Source: Planctomycetaceae bacterium
Lineage (GTDB): Bacteria; Planctomycetota; Planctomycetia; Planctomycetales; Planctomycetaceae
DNA: 43,083 bases
Reading direction: 5' to 3'
Assembly (NCBI GenBank): GCA_028284885.1
Contig: JANQQW010000216.1
Coordinates: forward strand, 1-43,083
Shown here one piece after another: positions 16,666 to 24,064 of this stretch. Numbering within the stretch: position 1 is the stretch's first letter; every line of letters begins with the position of its first letter. A program made the position numbers and the translations under genes. The notes under the pieces were generated by a model. It searched no databases. It was not told the DNA's origin and was given only the letters and a program-made list of their open reading frames with translations.

Positions 16666-18377
16666 GGCTTCTCCTCCGGACGCGCCTCGGCCCCGCCCGC
16701 CGCGGCCCGGTCGAAGACGATCGCCACGTCGTCCTCGTAGACGACACGCCACTCCTCGTGACTCCGCAGGACCTCGGCCAGTCGTTCCTGTGCCTCCTCG
16801 TGCACGACGACTCGGTCCACGTCGTAACGGAGGAGCACTTCCTCCCAACCGTTCTGCCCGCGGGCGACACGAAGGTAGTCCCGCCAGACACGTTGCGGGA
16901 CGACGTGCACCGCGTTCGTCGTCATGAAGTACTTCGGACCCGGTGCCTCTCGGACGAACCAGTCTCCCCACCACTGGGGGTTGAAGACCCGCCCACGGAC
17001 CGGGTTCTCGACGAGAAACCTCGATGCGTCGTGCGGCGTCCAGACGTGGAACAGCCGGTCGCGGGTGCGGGGCGTGCCCCCCATCAGCACGTTCCCCATG
17101 GGACTGAAGGCGAAGCCCCACCAGAGGACCAGACAGCACAGCATCGTGTGCACCAACGACCGGCCTCGAACCCGGTCGAGCAACGTCGGCTCGTCCGCTT
17201 CCTCGACCTGCGTGGCACGCGGCGTCGCCCAGTGCTCGGAGTACCACTCGAGTGCTCGCGAGACGACGTCCCGGACGTGCGGGGCGAGGGCGAACACGTA
17301 GACCGCCGCGTACCAGTAGATCATCCGGACGCCCTTCACCACCGCGAGGTTCAGGACCGCGAGGACGATCACCTCGTGCACCCGGAAGCGCACACGGCTG
17401 AAGCGGGCCACGAACAGCAGCGCGACCCACGAGGCGGCAAACGTGATCCCCTCGATCGAGATCAACGGCAGCGGTTGCCACTCCAGCACGTCCGCGAGGT
17501 TCGGGTTCGACGGGAACGCGAACGCGTTCACCAGCAGGTCGATTCCGTACGGATTCACGAACGTCGCGAGGACCGCGAGCTCTGTTACAACGAGCCAGTA
17601 GCGGAACGAGGGACTCCGCAGCGCGGAGACGAGTCCCGTGCGAACCGGAGCGGTCTGACCGGTTCGTCGCGCCTCCACGCTGCCGTGCGTCCACGCTTCG
17701 ACGAAGTCACCGAGAACGCGGGCTCCCAGCACCGCGATGCCGACGACGTACGAGCCGTGCAGATTCGCCCAGAGGAGGAAGAGCAGGGCGATCGCGGCTC
17801 CGGCGACCCAGTTCCAAAGGCCCGTTCGACCATTCGCGAGCCTTCGGTCGACGGTGACCAACAGGGCGAGCAGGGCCGCGAACGACAGTGTGCCGAACGT
17901 CTCCGGCCGGACGACCGCGATTCGAGTCGGCGCGAGCGCGTAGATCGCAAGCGCCGCGCCGACGCCCCAGACGATCCCGCCGGTGCGCTGCGACAGTCCC
18001 AGCGTGAAGAGCAGCAGTGCGGCCGTCATCGAGAGGGCGAAGACGTGCGAGATCCACGCCGCCCCCCCAAGTTGGTGGACCTTCGCGAAGACGACCTGCG
18101 ACAGCCAAGCCGAGGCGTACAGCGGCATCCCCTCGGCGAGGTCGAGCAGCGGCTCCTCGGTCGGCAGACGGCCGTGCTCGAGTATCCACTCCCCGTAGGA
18201 GACGTGGCCCCAGATGTCCGTGTGGAAAATCCGCAGGTTGTCGAAGTAGACGAACGCCATCCCCAGGCAGCAGCAGAGCACGAGCGGCTGCCAGCCGACG
18301 GCCAGACGTTCCGCGGCCGCCGCTCCGAGGGAGAAGGGCGGGGCGTCTTCAACACGTGGGGACTGGTCGATCGACAT
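16662..18377 (-). CDS. polytopic GT-C-like glycosyltransferase A
   Basis: The 571-residue product has about ten membrane helices. A conserved acidic motif follows the first helix (FHTDIWGHVSYGEWILEHG), an internal motif reads LLWANLHGSYVVG, then FVNPYGIDL and EWQPLPLIS, with a soluble C-terminal domain of about 150 residues. These motifs recur in glycosyltransferase D (25679-27298: DLWGHTLYGL, VLWTNLHGGFLAG, FATPYGPEL, EWQPVW), so the two are distant paralogues. Known: GT-C enzymes use a polyprenyl-phosphate sugar and an Asp-rich first loop. Substrate and acceptor are unknown. It is coupled to the 15478-16665 gene. Upstream lies a possible sigma-54 -24 half-site and a duplicated AGCGCTCGTC. 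Confidence 0.7.
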   Translation of the reverse strand: MSIDQSPRVEDAPPFSLGAAAAERLAVGWQPLVLCCCLGMAFVYFDNLRIFHTDIWGHVSYGEWILEHGRLPTEEPLLDLAEGMPLYASAWLSQVVFAKVHQLGGAAWISHVFALSMTAALLLFTLGLSQRTGGIVWGVGAALAIYALAPTRIAVVRPETFGTLSFAALLALLVTVDRRLANGRTGLWNWVAGAAIALLFLLWANLHGSYVVGIAVLGARVLGDFVEAWTHGSVEARRTGQTAPVRTGLVSALRSPSFRYWLVVTELAVLATFVNPYGIDLLVNAFAFPSNPNLADVLEWQPLPLISIEGITFAASWVALLFVARFSRVRFRVHEVIVLAVLNLAVVKGVRMIYWYAAVYVFALAPHVRDVVSRALEWYSEHWATPRATQVEEADEPTLLDRVRGRSLVHTMLCCLVLWWGFAFSPMGNVLMGGTPRTRDRLFHVWTPHDASRFLVENPVRGRVFNPQWWGDWFVREAPGPKYFMTTNAVHVVPQRVWRDYLRVARGQNGWEEVLLRYDVDRVVVHEEAQERLAEVLRSHEEWRVVYEDDVAIVFDRAAAGGAEARPEEKP

Positions 18378-18410
18378 CGGCGTTCCGAGGACTTGGGTCC
18401 CCGCCGGAGG

Positions 18411-18426
18411 AACGATTCCCGTGCCG
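18411..18426 (-). promoter_or_regulatory. weak sigma-54-like promoter of glycosyltransferase A
   Basis: On the minus strand CGGCACG-GGAA-TCGTT has an intact -24 half, but the -12 half has GT in place of the invariant GC. The predicted start near 18400 suits the ATG at 18377. It is reported because a shared upstream octamer lies about 105 bases away. Confidence 0.25.
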
Positions 18427-18500
18427 ATCGGCGACCGTCGCGAGCTGAAGACGCCGACTTTCGGCGAACCGGTCCGGTCGTACCGCGATCGTCAACCGAA

Positions 18501-18533
18501 GTTAGCGCTCGTCAACGACCCGAAGCGCTCGTC
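18501..18533. promoter_or_regulatory. direct repeat AGCGCTCGTC with 20-base period, candidate enhancer site
   Basis: AGCGCTCGTC occurs at 18504-18513 and again at 18524-18533, exactly 20 bases (two helical turns) apart. The first copy is preceded by GTT, giving the octamer GTTAGCGC also found upstream of pilins 1 and 3. Its distance to the glycosyltransferase A start fits an activator binding site on one DNA face. Confidence 0.45.
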
Positions 18534-18538
18534 GGCAG

Positions 18539-19129
18539 TCAGACGGCCGGCTCATCCATCTTCTCGAGCTCGCGCTGCAACTGTTCGACCCGTCGCTGCA
18601 GCAGCCGACGCCGTTGCTCTTGAGCGTCGTCGTCGAGCCGAATCTCCTCCGGCTGCTCGTCCGGGTCGTTGAAGCGGCTTCCACCCGAGGAGGACGTGCA
18701 GCCCTTCACCGGGGCGATCGTGTAGCTCTGGTTGAGTCCGTCGATCGCCGCCGCGAGGTTCGAGAGTTCGGCTTCGAGAATCGCGCCGAACTCCGAGAAC
18801 TCGGCGTCCTCGTGACGGACCAGCACGACGTCCTGGAGACGTTGCTCCCGTTGACGTTGCGCCCGCTTCTCCGAGGCGATCAACGACTCGACCGCGGCGA
18901 TCTGCACGGCGTTCTCGTCGGAGTCGCCGAGCGTCTCCAGCAGAGACTCCAAGGTGGCGATGCGGTCCTCGGTGGCATCGCGGTCGGCCTGAATCGACCG
19001 CGCGACGTGCCGGACTTCTTCGGTCGATGGAACGGCGTCCTGAGCCAGAGCGCGGGCGGCGATCCAGACGGACGCTCCCAAGGCGACGGCCAGCAGCGTG
19101 GTCGAGACGTACGGAAATCGTCGTGACAT
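18539..19129 (-). CDS. membrane-anchored coiled-coil protein with pilin-like tail motif
   Basis: The 196-residue product has an N-terminal membrane helix or uncleaved signal (VSTTLLAVALGASVWIAARALA). A charged helical region (about 35-110) follows, then EFGAILEAELSNLAAAIDGLNQSYTI at 113-138 and KGCTSSSGGSRFNDPDEQ, and finally a second coiled coil (about 165-192). The 113-155 block matches the post-helix region of pilin 1 (VQELGDLALAIGSINQSYTF, then GSLFVD), including the NQSY core. The leader and pilin helix are missing. I know no family with this arrangement. Inference: a pilus-interacting or pilin-derived assembly factor. GGAGGG precedes the chosen ATG. It lies 24 bases after the GT2-GtrA gene, probably in its operon. 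Confidence 0.6.
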   Translation of the reverse strand: MSRRFPYVSTTLLAVALGASVWIAARALAQDAVPSTEEVRHVARSIQADRDATEDRIATLESLLETLGDSDENAVQIAAVESLIASEKRAQRQREQRLQDVVLVRHEDAEFSEFGAILEAELSNLAAAIDGLNQSYTIAPVKGCTSSSGGSRFNDPDEQPEEIRLDDDAQEQRRRLLQRRVEQLQRELEKMDEPAV

Positions 19130-19153
19130 CAAGCTCCCTCCGAACACGGCGGT

Positions 19154-20383
19154 TCAGTGCGTGACAGCCGAGGTTTTCGGGTCCGCCGACCGGTTCTGCA
19201 ATCCCCGTTCCACGTCTGTGTCGTCCGCCACCGTTGGCTGCCGCCGACCGAACACGACCGTGTTGCAGAGCACGAAGTTGAACACGAAGCCCGCCACAAC
19301 CCCAACTCCCGCAGAGAGTAGCGGCTGCCGCGCGAACGTCACCACGTTCGCGAACAACCAGGCACTCGTCCCCCAGTTCACCGCCGCCCCGAGCAGGCAG
19401 GACGCGCAGAACACGACGTACTGGCGAAACACCGGCCCACGCGGTCGATCGTCGAACGTCAACGTCCGGTGCAACGTGAAGTTCCACGTCATGGCCAGCA
19501 GAATCGCCGCGGCCCGCGAGAGCCCGAACGGGACCGACAACGCCACCAACACGGCGAAGCTCAGCAGGTCGATCACCATCCCCGTCAGGCCGACCAGCCC
19601 GAAGAGTAGCGCCCGTGTCGTCGTCGGGAACCGGTAGCCGTACAGCCGCCCGAGGTGCCGCAGGTAGTTGACCTGCTCCTTCAGGTTCAGCTTCGACTCC
19701 CCGTGGACACGGTCGGAGAAGTGGATCGGCACCTCCTCCACGCGACGGCAGTGTCCCTTCACCGTCAGCTCCAGTCCGATCTTGTAGCCGAGAGGCGCCA
19801 GCTGTTCGTGACAGCGGTGGAATGTCTCCGGGTGGAGTGCGAAGAAGCCGGCCATCGGGTCCTTGGGGGACGTCAGCGTCCGCGCCAGCAGCGTCGCCAC
19901 CTTCGAGTTCACCCACCGCACCGGCCCCCAGTCGTCCGCCGTCGATCCGCCGTCGACGTACCGGCTGCCGATGACGAAGTCGACGTCCGGTTCGGCGAGT
20001 CGGTCGAGCATCGACGGAATCGCCTCGGGCGGATGCGAGAGGTCCGCGTCCATGACGACGAACGCCGCCCCGGTCGACACGGCCAACCCGGCGATCACGG
20101 CCCCGGACAGCCCACGCTCGCCGCGACGAACGAGACACCGCACCGGGTACAGCTCGGCCAGTTCGCGACAGACGTCGGCCGTCCCGTCCGGGCTGTCGTC
20201 GTCGACGACGACGATCTCGCCACGAAGATCGTGCTCGGCGAAGACCTCGCAGAGCCGGGGCACGAGGACCGCGAGATTCTCGGACTCGCAGTAGGTCGGG
20301 ACGACGACCGACACGTCGAGCGTCTCACGGAGAGCGTCCGGTTCTCCGGAAGTCGACGAATCGGCCCACGCCGTCTCGGACAT
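19154..20383 (-). CDS. GT2 polyprenyl-phosphate glycosyltransferase fused to GtrA-like membrane domain
   Basis: The 409-residue product has an N-terminal GT2 (GT-A fold) domain of the dolichol-phosphate mannose synthase type. Seen: VSVVVPTYCESENL (24-37), VVVDDDSPDGT (58-68), the metal-binding VMDADLSHPPE (110-120), VIGSRYVDGG and KLNLKEQVNYLRHLGRL. A GtrA domain with four membrane helices follows (about 258-380; ARALLFGLVGLTGMVIDLLS, then WNFTLHRTLTF). Known: such proteins make polyprenyl-phosphate sugars and help present them at the outer leaflet. Inference: it supplies donor for the GT-C enzymes around it. The start is placed at the Met after a purine-rich site (GAGGGG), 15 residues inside the longest frame. 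Confidence 0.88.
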   Translation of the reverse strand: MSETAWADSSTSGEPDALRETLDVSVVVPTYCESENLAVLVPRLCEVFAEHDLRGEIVVVDDDSPDGTADVCRELAELYPVRCLVRRGERGLSGAVIAGLAVSTGAAFVVMDADLSHPPEAIPSMLDRLAEPDVDFVIGSRYVDGGSTADDWGPVRWVNSKVATLLARTLTSPKDPMAGFFALHPETFHRCHEQLAPLGYKIGLELTVKGHCRRVEEVPIHFSDRVHGESKLNLKEQVNYLRHLGRLYGYRFPTTTRALLFGLVGLTGMVIDLLSFAVLVALSVPFGLSRAAAILLAMTWNFTLHRTLTFDDRPRGPVFRQYVVFCASCLLGAAVNWGTSAWLFANVVTFARQPLLSAGVGVVAGFVFNFVLCNTVVFGRRQPTVADDTDVERGLQNRSADPKTSAVTH

Positions 20384-20465
20384 CTCCACCCCTCGTTCTT
20401 CGAGCCGCCGAGTGCCTGCTCGGCTCACGAGAACCGACCACGTGACTGCGACGTCCCGGACCGTT

Positions 20466-20482
20466 CAGCATGTCGTGTGCCG
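20466..20482 (-). promoter_or_regulatory. candidate sigma-54 promoter of the GT2-GtrA gene
   Basis: On the minus strand CGGCACACGACATGCTG has GGCAC, 10 bases between GG and GC, and ATGCT at -12. The predicted start is near 20456, 73 bases before the ATG. It sits in the 105-base gap after the upstream glycosyltransferase stop. Confidence 0.4.
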
Positions 20483-20488
20483 ACGCCT

Positions 20489-22234
20489 CTACTCGGACAC
20501 CGTCGAATCCTCCTCGGGCTCGGCCACTTCGCGCTCGAACACGTAGACCGAACTCCCCTTCGGAAGCCTCGGCGGGCCGAACGTGTGGTGGCTGAGTTCG
20601 GGCCGGTGTGTCGCGAACCAGAAATACGGCAGAGTCGCTCGTCGCACGTACCGATACGCGACGGTGCGACCTCCCGACTCGTGCGGGCGCGAGAAGTAGG
20701 CGAGTTGCTCGCGTCCGCCGTCGTGCCCGCCGAACATCACGATCCACCGCGGGAAGTGCTCCTCGACCCGCAGCGGCGCGTCCAGTCCGTCCACGACGTC
20801 CGCGGGAAGCGGCGTCTCTCGGCTCAACAGGCAACCCAGACGCAGCCGGTCGCCGCAGTAGAAGACCAACGGGTAGGAGTTCTCCTCGGGGAACGCGTAC
20901 ACGACGTCCTCCGGCTCGGCGTGCTCGTCCAGATAGCCGACCGCCGCCCCGATCGCCGTCGGGTACGGATTGTGAATCTCCTCCAGGTACGCCGGCAGCC
21001 GCCAACGGAACTCGCTGAGACCGGGGAACATCGAGAACGCGTTGCAACTGACGAGGACGCCTGCGACCGCCACACCCAGAAGCGGCCAGCGTCGCCAGGC
21101 CATCCACGGGAGGGCGGCGACGGGAATCGCCAGAATCGGAATGCCGGCAACGAGATACCGTAAGTCGGCTCGCCCTCCGAAAGCCGTCGGCTGCGGCGAG
21201 ACGAGGCCGATCACCACGGTGTAAGTCAGCCCCAACACCAGAGCGCGGAGGCCGAGACCCTGCGGCTCCGTCGTCCGGAATCGCCGCAACCAGGGAATCA
21301 CGGCGATCGCGACCATCCACGGCAGCATCCCGGAGAAGTTGACGTCGCGCAGGTTCCAGACGACGAGGAGCAGATGCCGGCGAAGCCACGGCTCCGTCAC
21401 CGTCATGTCCGGCCGGACCCAAACCCGGTGGTGCAGCGTGTACGGCAGGGTCGCCGCGAGAAACACGAGTCCGGCGACGACCAACCCGGTCCAGTCACGC
21501 CGGTTCGCGTCGGACCGATCGAAGATGAAGAAGAGCACACCCAGCGCCACGAGGAACGCCCCGGCCATCAGGAAGTGGGCGTAGTACAGCAACACGCTGG
21601 AGACCGTGAGCAGCACGATCCACCCGGGGCTTCGCCGCTCCGATCGAAAGTAGCTCTCGTAGACGAAGTAGGCGGTCGTCGCGAACAACATACAGAGGGC
21701 GTTGTACCGGCACTGCCGTGCGTTCAGCACGAACAACGGCCCCAGACCGAGGCAACCGACGAGGAAGACCGCGAACCACGGCTGCCCGGGTGCCGTTCGC
21801 CGGGCGAGCAGGGCAAGCAGGGCGAGTGTCAGCAGTCCGGCGACGGCGAACGGCAGCCGTCCCGCCCACGTCGTTCGTCCGAAGACCGCGAACGAACCGG
21901 CGACGACGACGTAGTCGAGCGGCGGTGTCCGCGGACGCAGGTTCTCGTCCAGCGACCGTCCGTTCCGGTAGGCGAACAGGTTGCGGCCGTCCCAGCCGGT
22001 GATCCGCCCTTGGTCGAGCAGGTTCGCCGCCATCATCCCGACCTGAGCCTCGTCGTCCCAGAAGTGCGTCTGGTCGAGGTTGAACAGAACGAGGTACGTC
22101 GACGCCGCGAGCACGCACGCGAGCATCACGTTCGCCGCGCGACGCGAGCGCTCAGGTTCCTGTACGACGCTGGCTGACGAATCGTTCAAGACGCTGAACC
22201 GGCGGAGGAACGAAGTCGACGAGGGCCCGCTCAC
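20489..22234 (-). CDS. ArnT/PMT-like GT-C glycosyltransferase B
   Basis: The product (581 residues from GTG at 22234; 545 from ATG at 22126) is a polytopic GT39/ArnT-like enzyme. It has the first-loop acidic motif THFWDDEAQVGMMAANLL, the downstream TPPLDYVVVAGSFAVFG, about ten helices and a C-terminal soluble domain of about 150 residues. Known: this class moves a sugar from a polyprenyl-phosphate to lipid A, protein or glycan on the outer face. The start is unclear: GTG 22234 fits a promoter match ending about 40 bases earlier, while GTG 22129 / ATG 22126 would begin just before the first helix. It is divergent from glycosyltransferase C and convergent to nothing; the GT2-GtrA gene follows on the same strand. 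Confidence 0.75.
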   Translation of the reverse strand: MSGPSSTSFLRRFSVLNDSSASVVQEPERSRRAANVMLACVLAASTYLVLFNLDQTHFWDDEAQVGMMAANLLDQGRITGWDGRNLFAYRNGRSLDENLRPRTPPLDYVVVAGSFAVFGRTTWAGRLPFAVAGLLTLALLALLARRTAPGQPWFAVFLVGCLGLGPLFVLNARQCRYNALCMLFATTAYFVYESYFRSERRSPGWIVLLTVSSVLLYYAHFLMAGAFLVALGVLFFIFDRSDANRRDWTGLVVAGLVFLAATLPYTLHHRVWVRPDMTVTEPWLRRHLLLVVWNLRDVNFSGMLPWMVAIAVIPWLRRFRTTEPQGLGLRALVLGLTYTVVIGLVSPQPTAFGGRADLRYLVAGIPILAIPVAALPWMAWRRWPLLGVAVAGVLVSCNAFSMFPGLSEFRWRLPAYLEEIHNPYPTAIGAAVGYLDEHAEPEDVVYAFPEENSYPLVFYCGDRLRLGCLLSRETPLPADVVDGLDAPLRVEEHFPRWIVMFGGHDGGREQLAYFSRPHESGGRTVAYRYVRRATLPYFWFATHRPELSHHTFGPPRLPKGSSVYVFEREVAEPEEDSTVSE

Positions 22235-22283
22235 GCCCGTCTCGACGGGCGAACGGAACCCGGAGTGCGGATGTCTCTCGGGA

Positions 22284-22302
22284 ACGGCAGGTGCTGTGCC
22301 GT
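22284..22302. promoter_or_regulatory. palindromic divergent sigma-54-like promoter element
   Basis: ACGGCA-GGTGCTG-TGCCGT is a palindrome with 6-base arms. Read on the minus strand it gives CGGCACAGCACCTGCC; on the plus strand CGGCAGGTGCTGTGCC. Each has GG and GC 10 bases apart. The predicted starts (about 22275 on minus, about 22311 on plus) suit the two divergent glycosyltransferase genes. The minus reading is the better match because it keeps GGCAC. Confidence 0.35.
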
Positions 22303-22340
22303 CCGGAGTGCACTCGCTTCGTGGAACGCTCGAGAACGCC

Positions 22341-23975
22341 GTGACGAACTCGCCCGAGCCGGAAAAAGGCGACTCACAGACCGGTCCCCGGAAGGATCTC
22401 CTCCCGGGCGTGGCGTTCGTCCTCGCGTTCGCGGGCGTTCTCGGATTCGGTCTCGTCACCCGCGGCATGCTGATCGACATGCACGCGATCCACTTCGACG
22501 AGGCGATGCACTTCGTCGCGGCCAAGCAGCCGAACCTGCCGGCCGTCGTCGCCGAGAGCCGCGTGCACACGCATCCGCCGCTGGCGTTCGTGATGTTCCA
22601 CGCGTTCCGCTGGACGGGCGACTCCGAGACCGCGGCTCGGCTTCCCAGCCTCCTGTTCTTCGTCACGTCCTGCATCGCCGGCTTCGCGTGGCTGCGTTCG
22701 CGGTTCGGATCCTGGCCGGCGTTGTTCGGCGTCGCGGTTCTCTGTGGCTCGCTCCCGTACGCCAAGCTCTCGTGCGAGATGCGAGGGTACACGTTCCTGT
22801 TGACGATCGTCTTCGGCGGTCTGATCCTCCGCGACCGGTTCCTGAAGTCCGGCAGCCTGCCCGCTCTCGCTGGAAGCACGCTGCTCCTGCTCGCGGCGCT
22901 GTTCACGCACTACTCGGTCGCTCTCCTGCTGCTGGTTCTGGGCGTGACGACGCTGGTGCACTTCGGCTCGCGGACCAGCAGTCGCCCGGCGGTCGTCGCC
23001 TGGTGCCTCTCACAAGGAGTCCTGCTCGCCGGCTGCGGCGTCCTCTACTCTCACGTCCGACACTTCCAGTCGAGCGAGACGGCCGGACCGTCGTTGTGGA
23101 ACGACTGGCTGCAGGACAGTGCGTTCGACCCCGAGTCGACGGCCCCGCCGCTGCTGACCCTGGGCCACGGGCTGGAGTTCCTCGCCTTTCTCGTCGGCGG
23201 TCCCGCGTGGATCCTCTTGATCGTCCTCGCGAGCGTCGGGGTGGTGCACACGATCCGCCGAACCGAGCGAGACGGCCACTCCCGCTGGATCGCCGTGGCG
23301 GAGGCCCTGTTGATCGCGCTGCCGTGGATCGTCGCGCTGTCGGCGTTCCACGCCCGCGTCTACCCGATCGGCCGCACGCGGCACTCGATGTGGCTGCTGC
23401 CCTTCCTGCTGGCCGGCGTCGCCTCGGGCCTCGCCGCCTCGATGGAACGGTGGCCCCGCGCGACGGTCCTCGCCGCAACGCTGCTCGTCGGCACGTGGTT
23501 CACGTTCTACACGCTGCCGCCGCTGCGGCAGACGCCGCCGGAGTTCGACCGACCCACCGCCCTGCACGAGCTCGCCGAGGCGATCCGCGAGCACGTCCCC
23601 GAGGGCGAAAGGCTGATCACCGACGTCAGCACTCGGTATCAGCTCGAGTTCTACCTCGCCGGCCCCGAGGTCACGCACGGCGAAACGCTCGCGGGCGACT
23701 TCACCGAGTACGCGATGGACGGCCGCCGCGTGCTCGTCGCCCCGGTCTTCTACGCCGCGCAGTTCGATTCGAACACCCACTCGGACGACTTGGCGAAACA
23801 CATCGACCGGTCGGGGACGTGGATGCTGTGGGCGAACCGCGGGTTCGAGACCGACCACCCACGGTTCGTGCTCGCGCAGTGCGGCATCCGCAAGGCCGTC
23901 GAGGTCCGCCGCGCCGGGGCGAGCTGGCTGGTCAAGGCGCTTCCTCCCGTCAACACGCCGGTTTCCTCGGAGTAG
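22341..23975 (+). CDS. polytopic GT-C-like glycosyltransferase C
   Basis: The 544-residue product has a GT39-like first-loop motif (IHFDEAMHFVAAKQPNLP), then HTHPPLAFVMFHAFRWTG, about ten helices (for example AGSTLLLLAALFTHYSVALL and MWLLPFLLAGVASGL) and a C-terminal soluble domain. This is the usual architecture of bacterial membrane glycosyltransferases that use polyprenyl-phosphate sugars. GTG at 22341 (VTNSPEPEKGD) is the most likely start; frames extend upstream through low-quality sequence that is antisense to the divergent gene. The acceptor is unknown. It is followed after 89 bases by the GT2-methyltransferase gene, which has its own promoter match. Confidence 0.72.
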   Translation: MTNSPEPEKGDSQTGPRKDLLPGVAFVLAFAGVLGFGLVTRGMLIDMHAIHFDEAMHFVAAKQPNLPAVVAESRVHTHPPLAFVMFHAFRWTGDSETAARLPSLLFFVTSCIAGFAWLRSRFGSWPALFGVAVLCGSLPYAKLSCEMRGYTFLLTIVFGGLILRDRFLKSGSLPALAGSTLLLLAALFTHYSVALLLLVLGVTTLVHFGSRTSSRPAVVAWCLSQGVLLAGCGVLYSHVRHFQSSETAGPSLWNDWLQDSAFDPESTAPPLLTLGHGLEFLAFLVGGPAWILLIVLASVGVVHTIRRTERDGHSRWIAVAEALLIALPWIVALSAFHARVYPIGRTRHSMWLLPFLLAGVASGLAASMERWPRATVLAATLLVGTWFTFYTLPPLRQTPPEFDRPTALHELAEAIREHVPEGERLITDVSTRYQLEFYLAGPEVTHGETLAGDFTEYAMDGRRVLVAPVFYAAQFDSNTHSDDLAKHIDRSGTWMLWANRGFETDHPRFVLAQCGIRKAVEVRRAGASWLVKALPPVNTPVSSE

Positions 23976-23997
23976 CCGACCAGCAAGGTGACGCCAC

Positions 23998-24013
23998 TGG
24001 CACGCGAGGTGCG
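23998..24013 (+). promoter_or_regulatory. sigma-54 (-24/-12) promoter of the GT2-methyltransferase gene
   Basis: TGGCACGCGAGGTGCG matches the -24 box TGGCACG perfectly and has GTGC at -12, with GG and GC exactly 10 bases apart. It shares TGGCACG and AGGTGC with the pilin 1 promoter. The predicted start is near 24024, 41 bases before the ATG, inside an 89-base intergenic gap. Confidence 0.7.
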
Positions 24014-24064
24014 TTCACGGGAAGCGTCCACCGTTGCGCTGATCGAACCGGAGAGCCCAACCTG

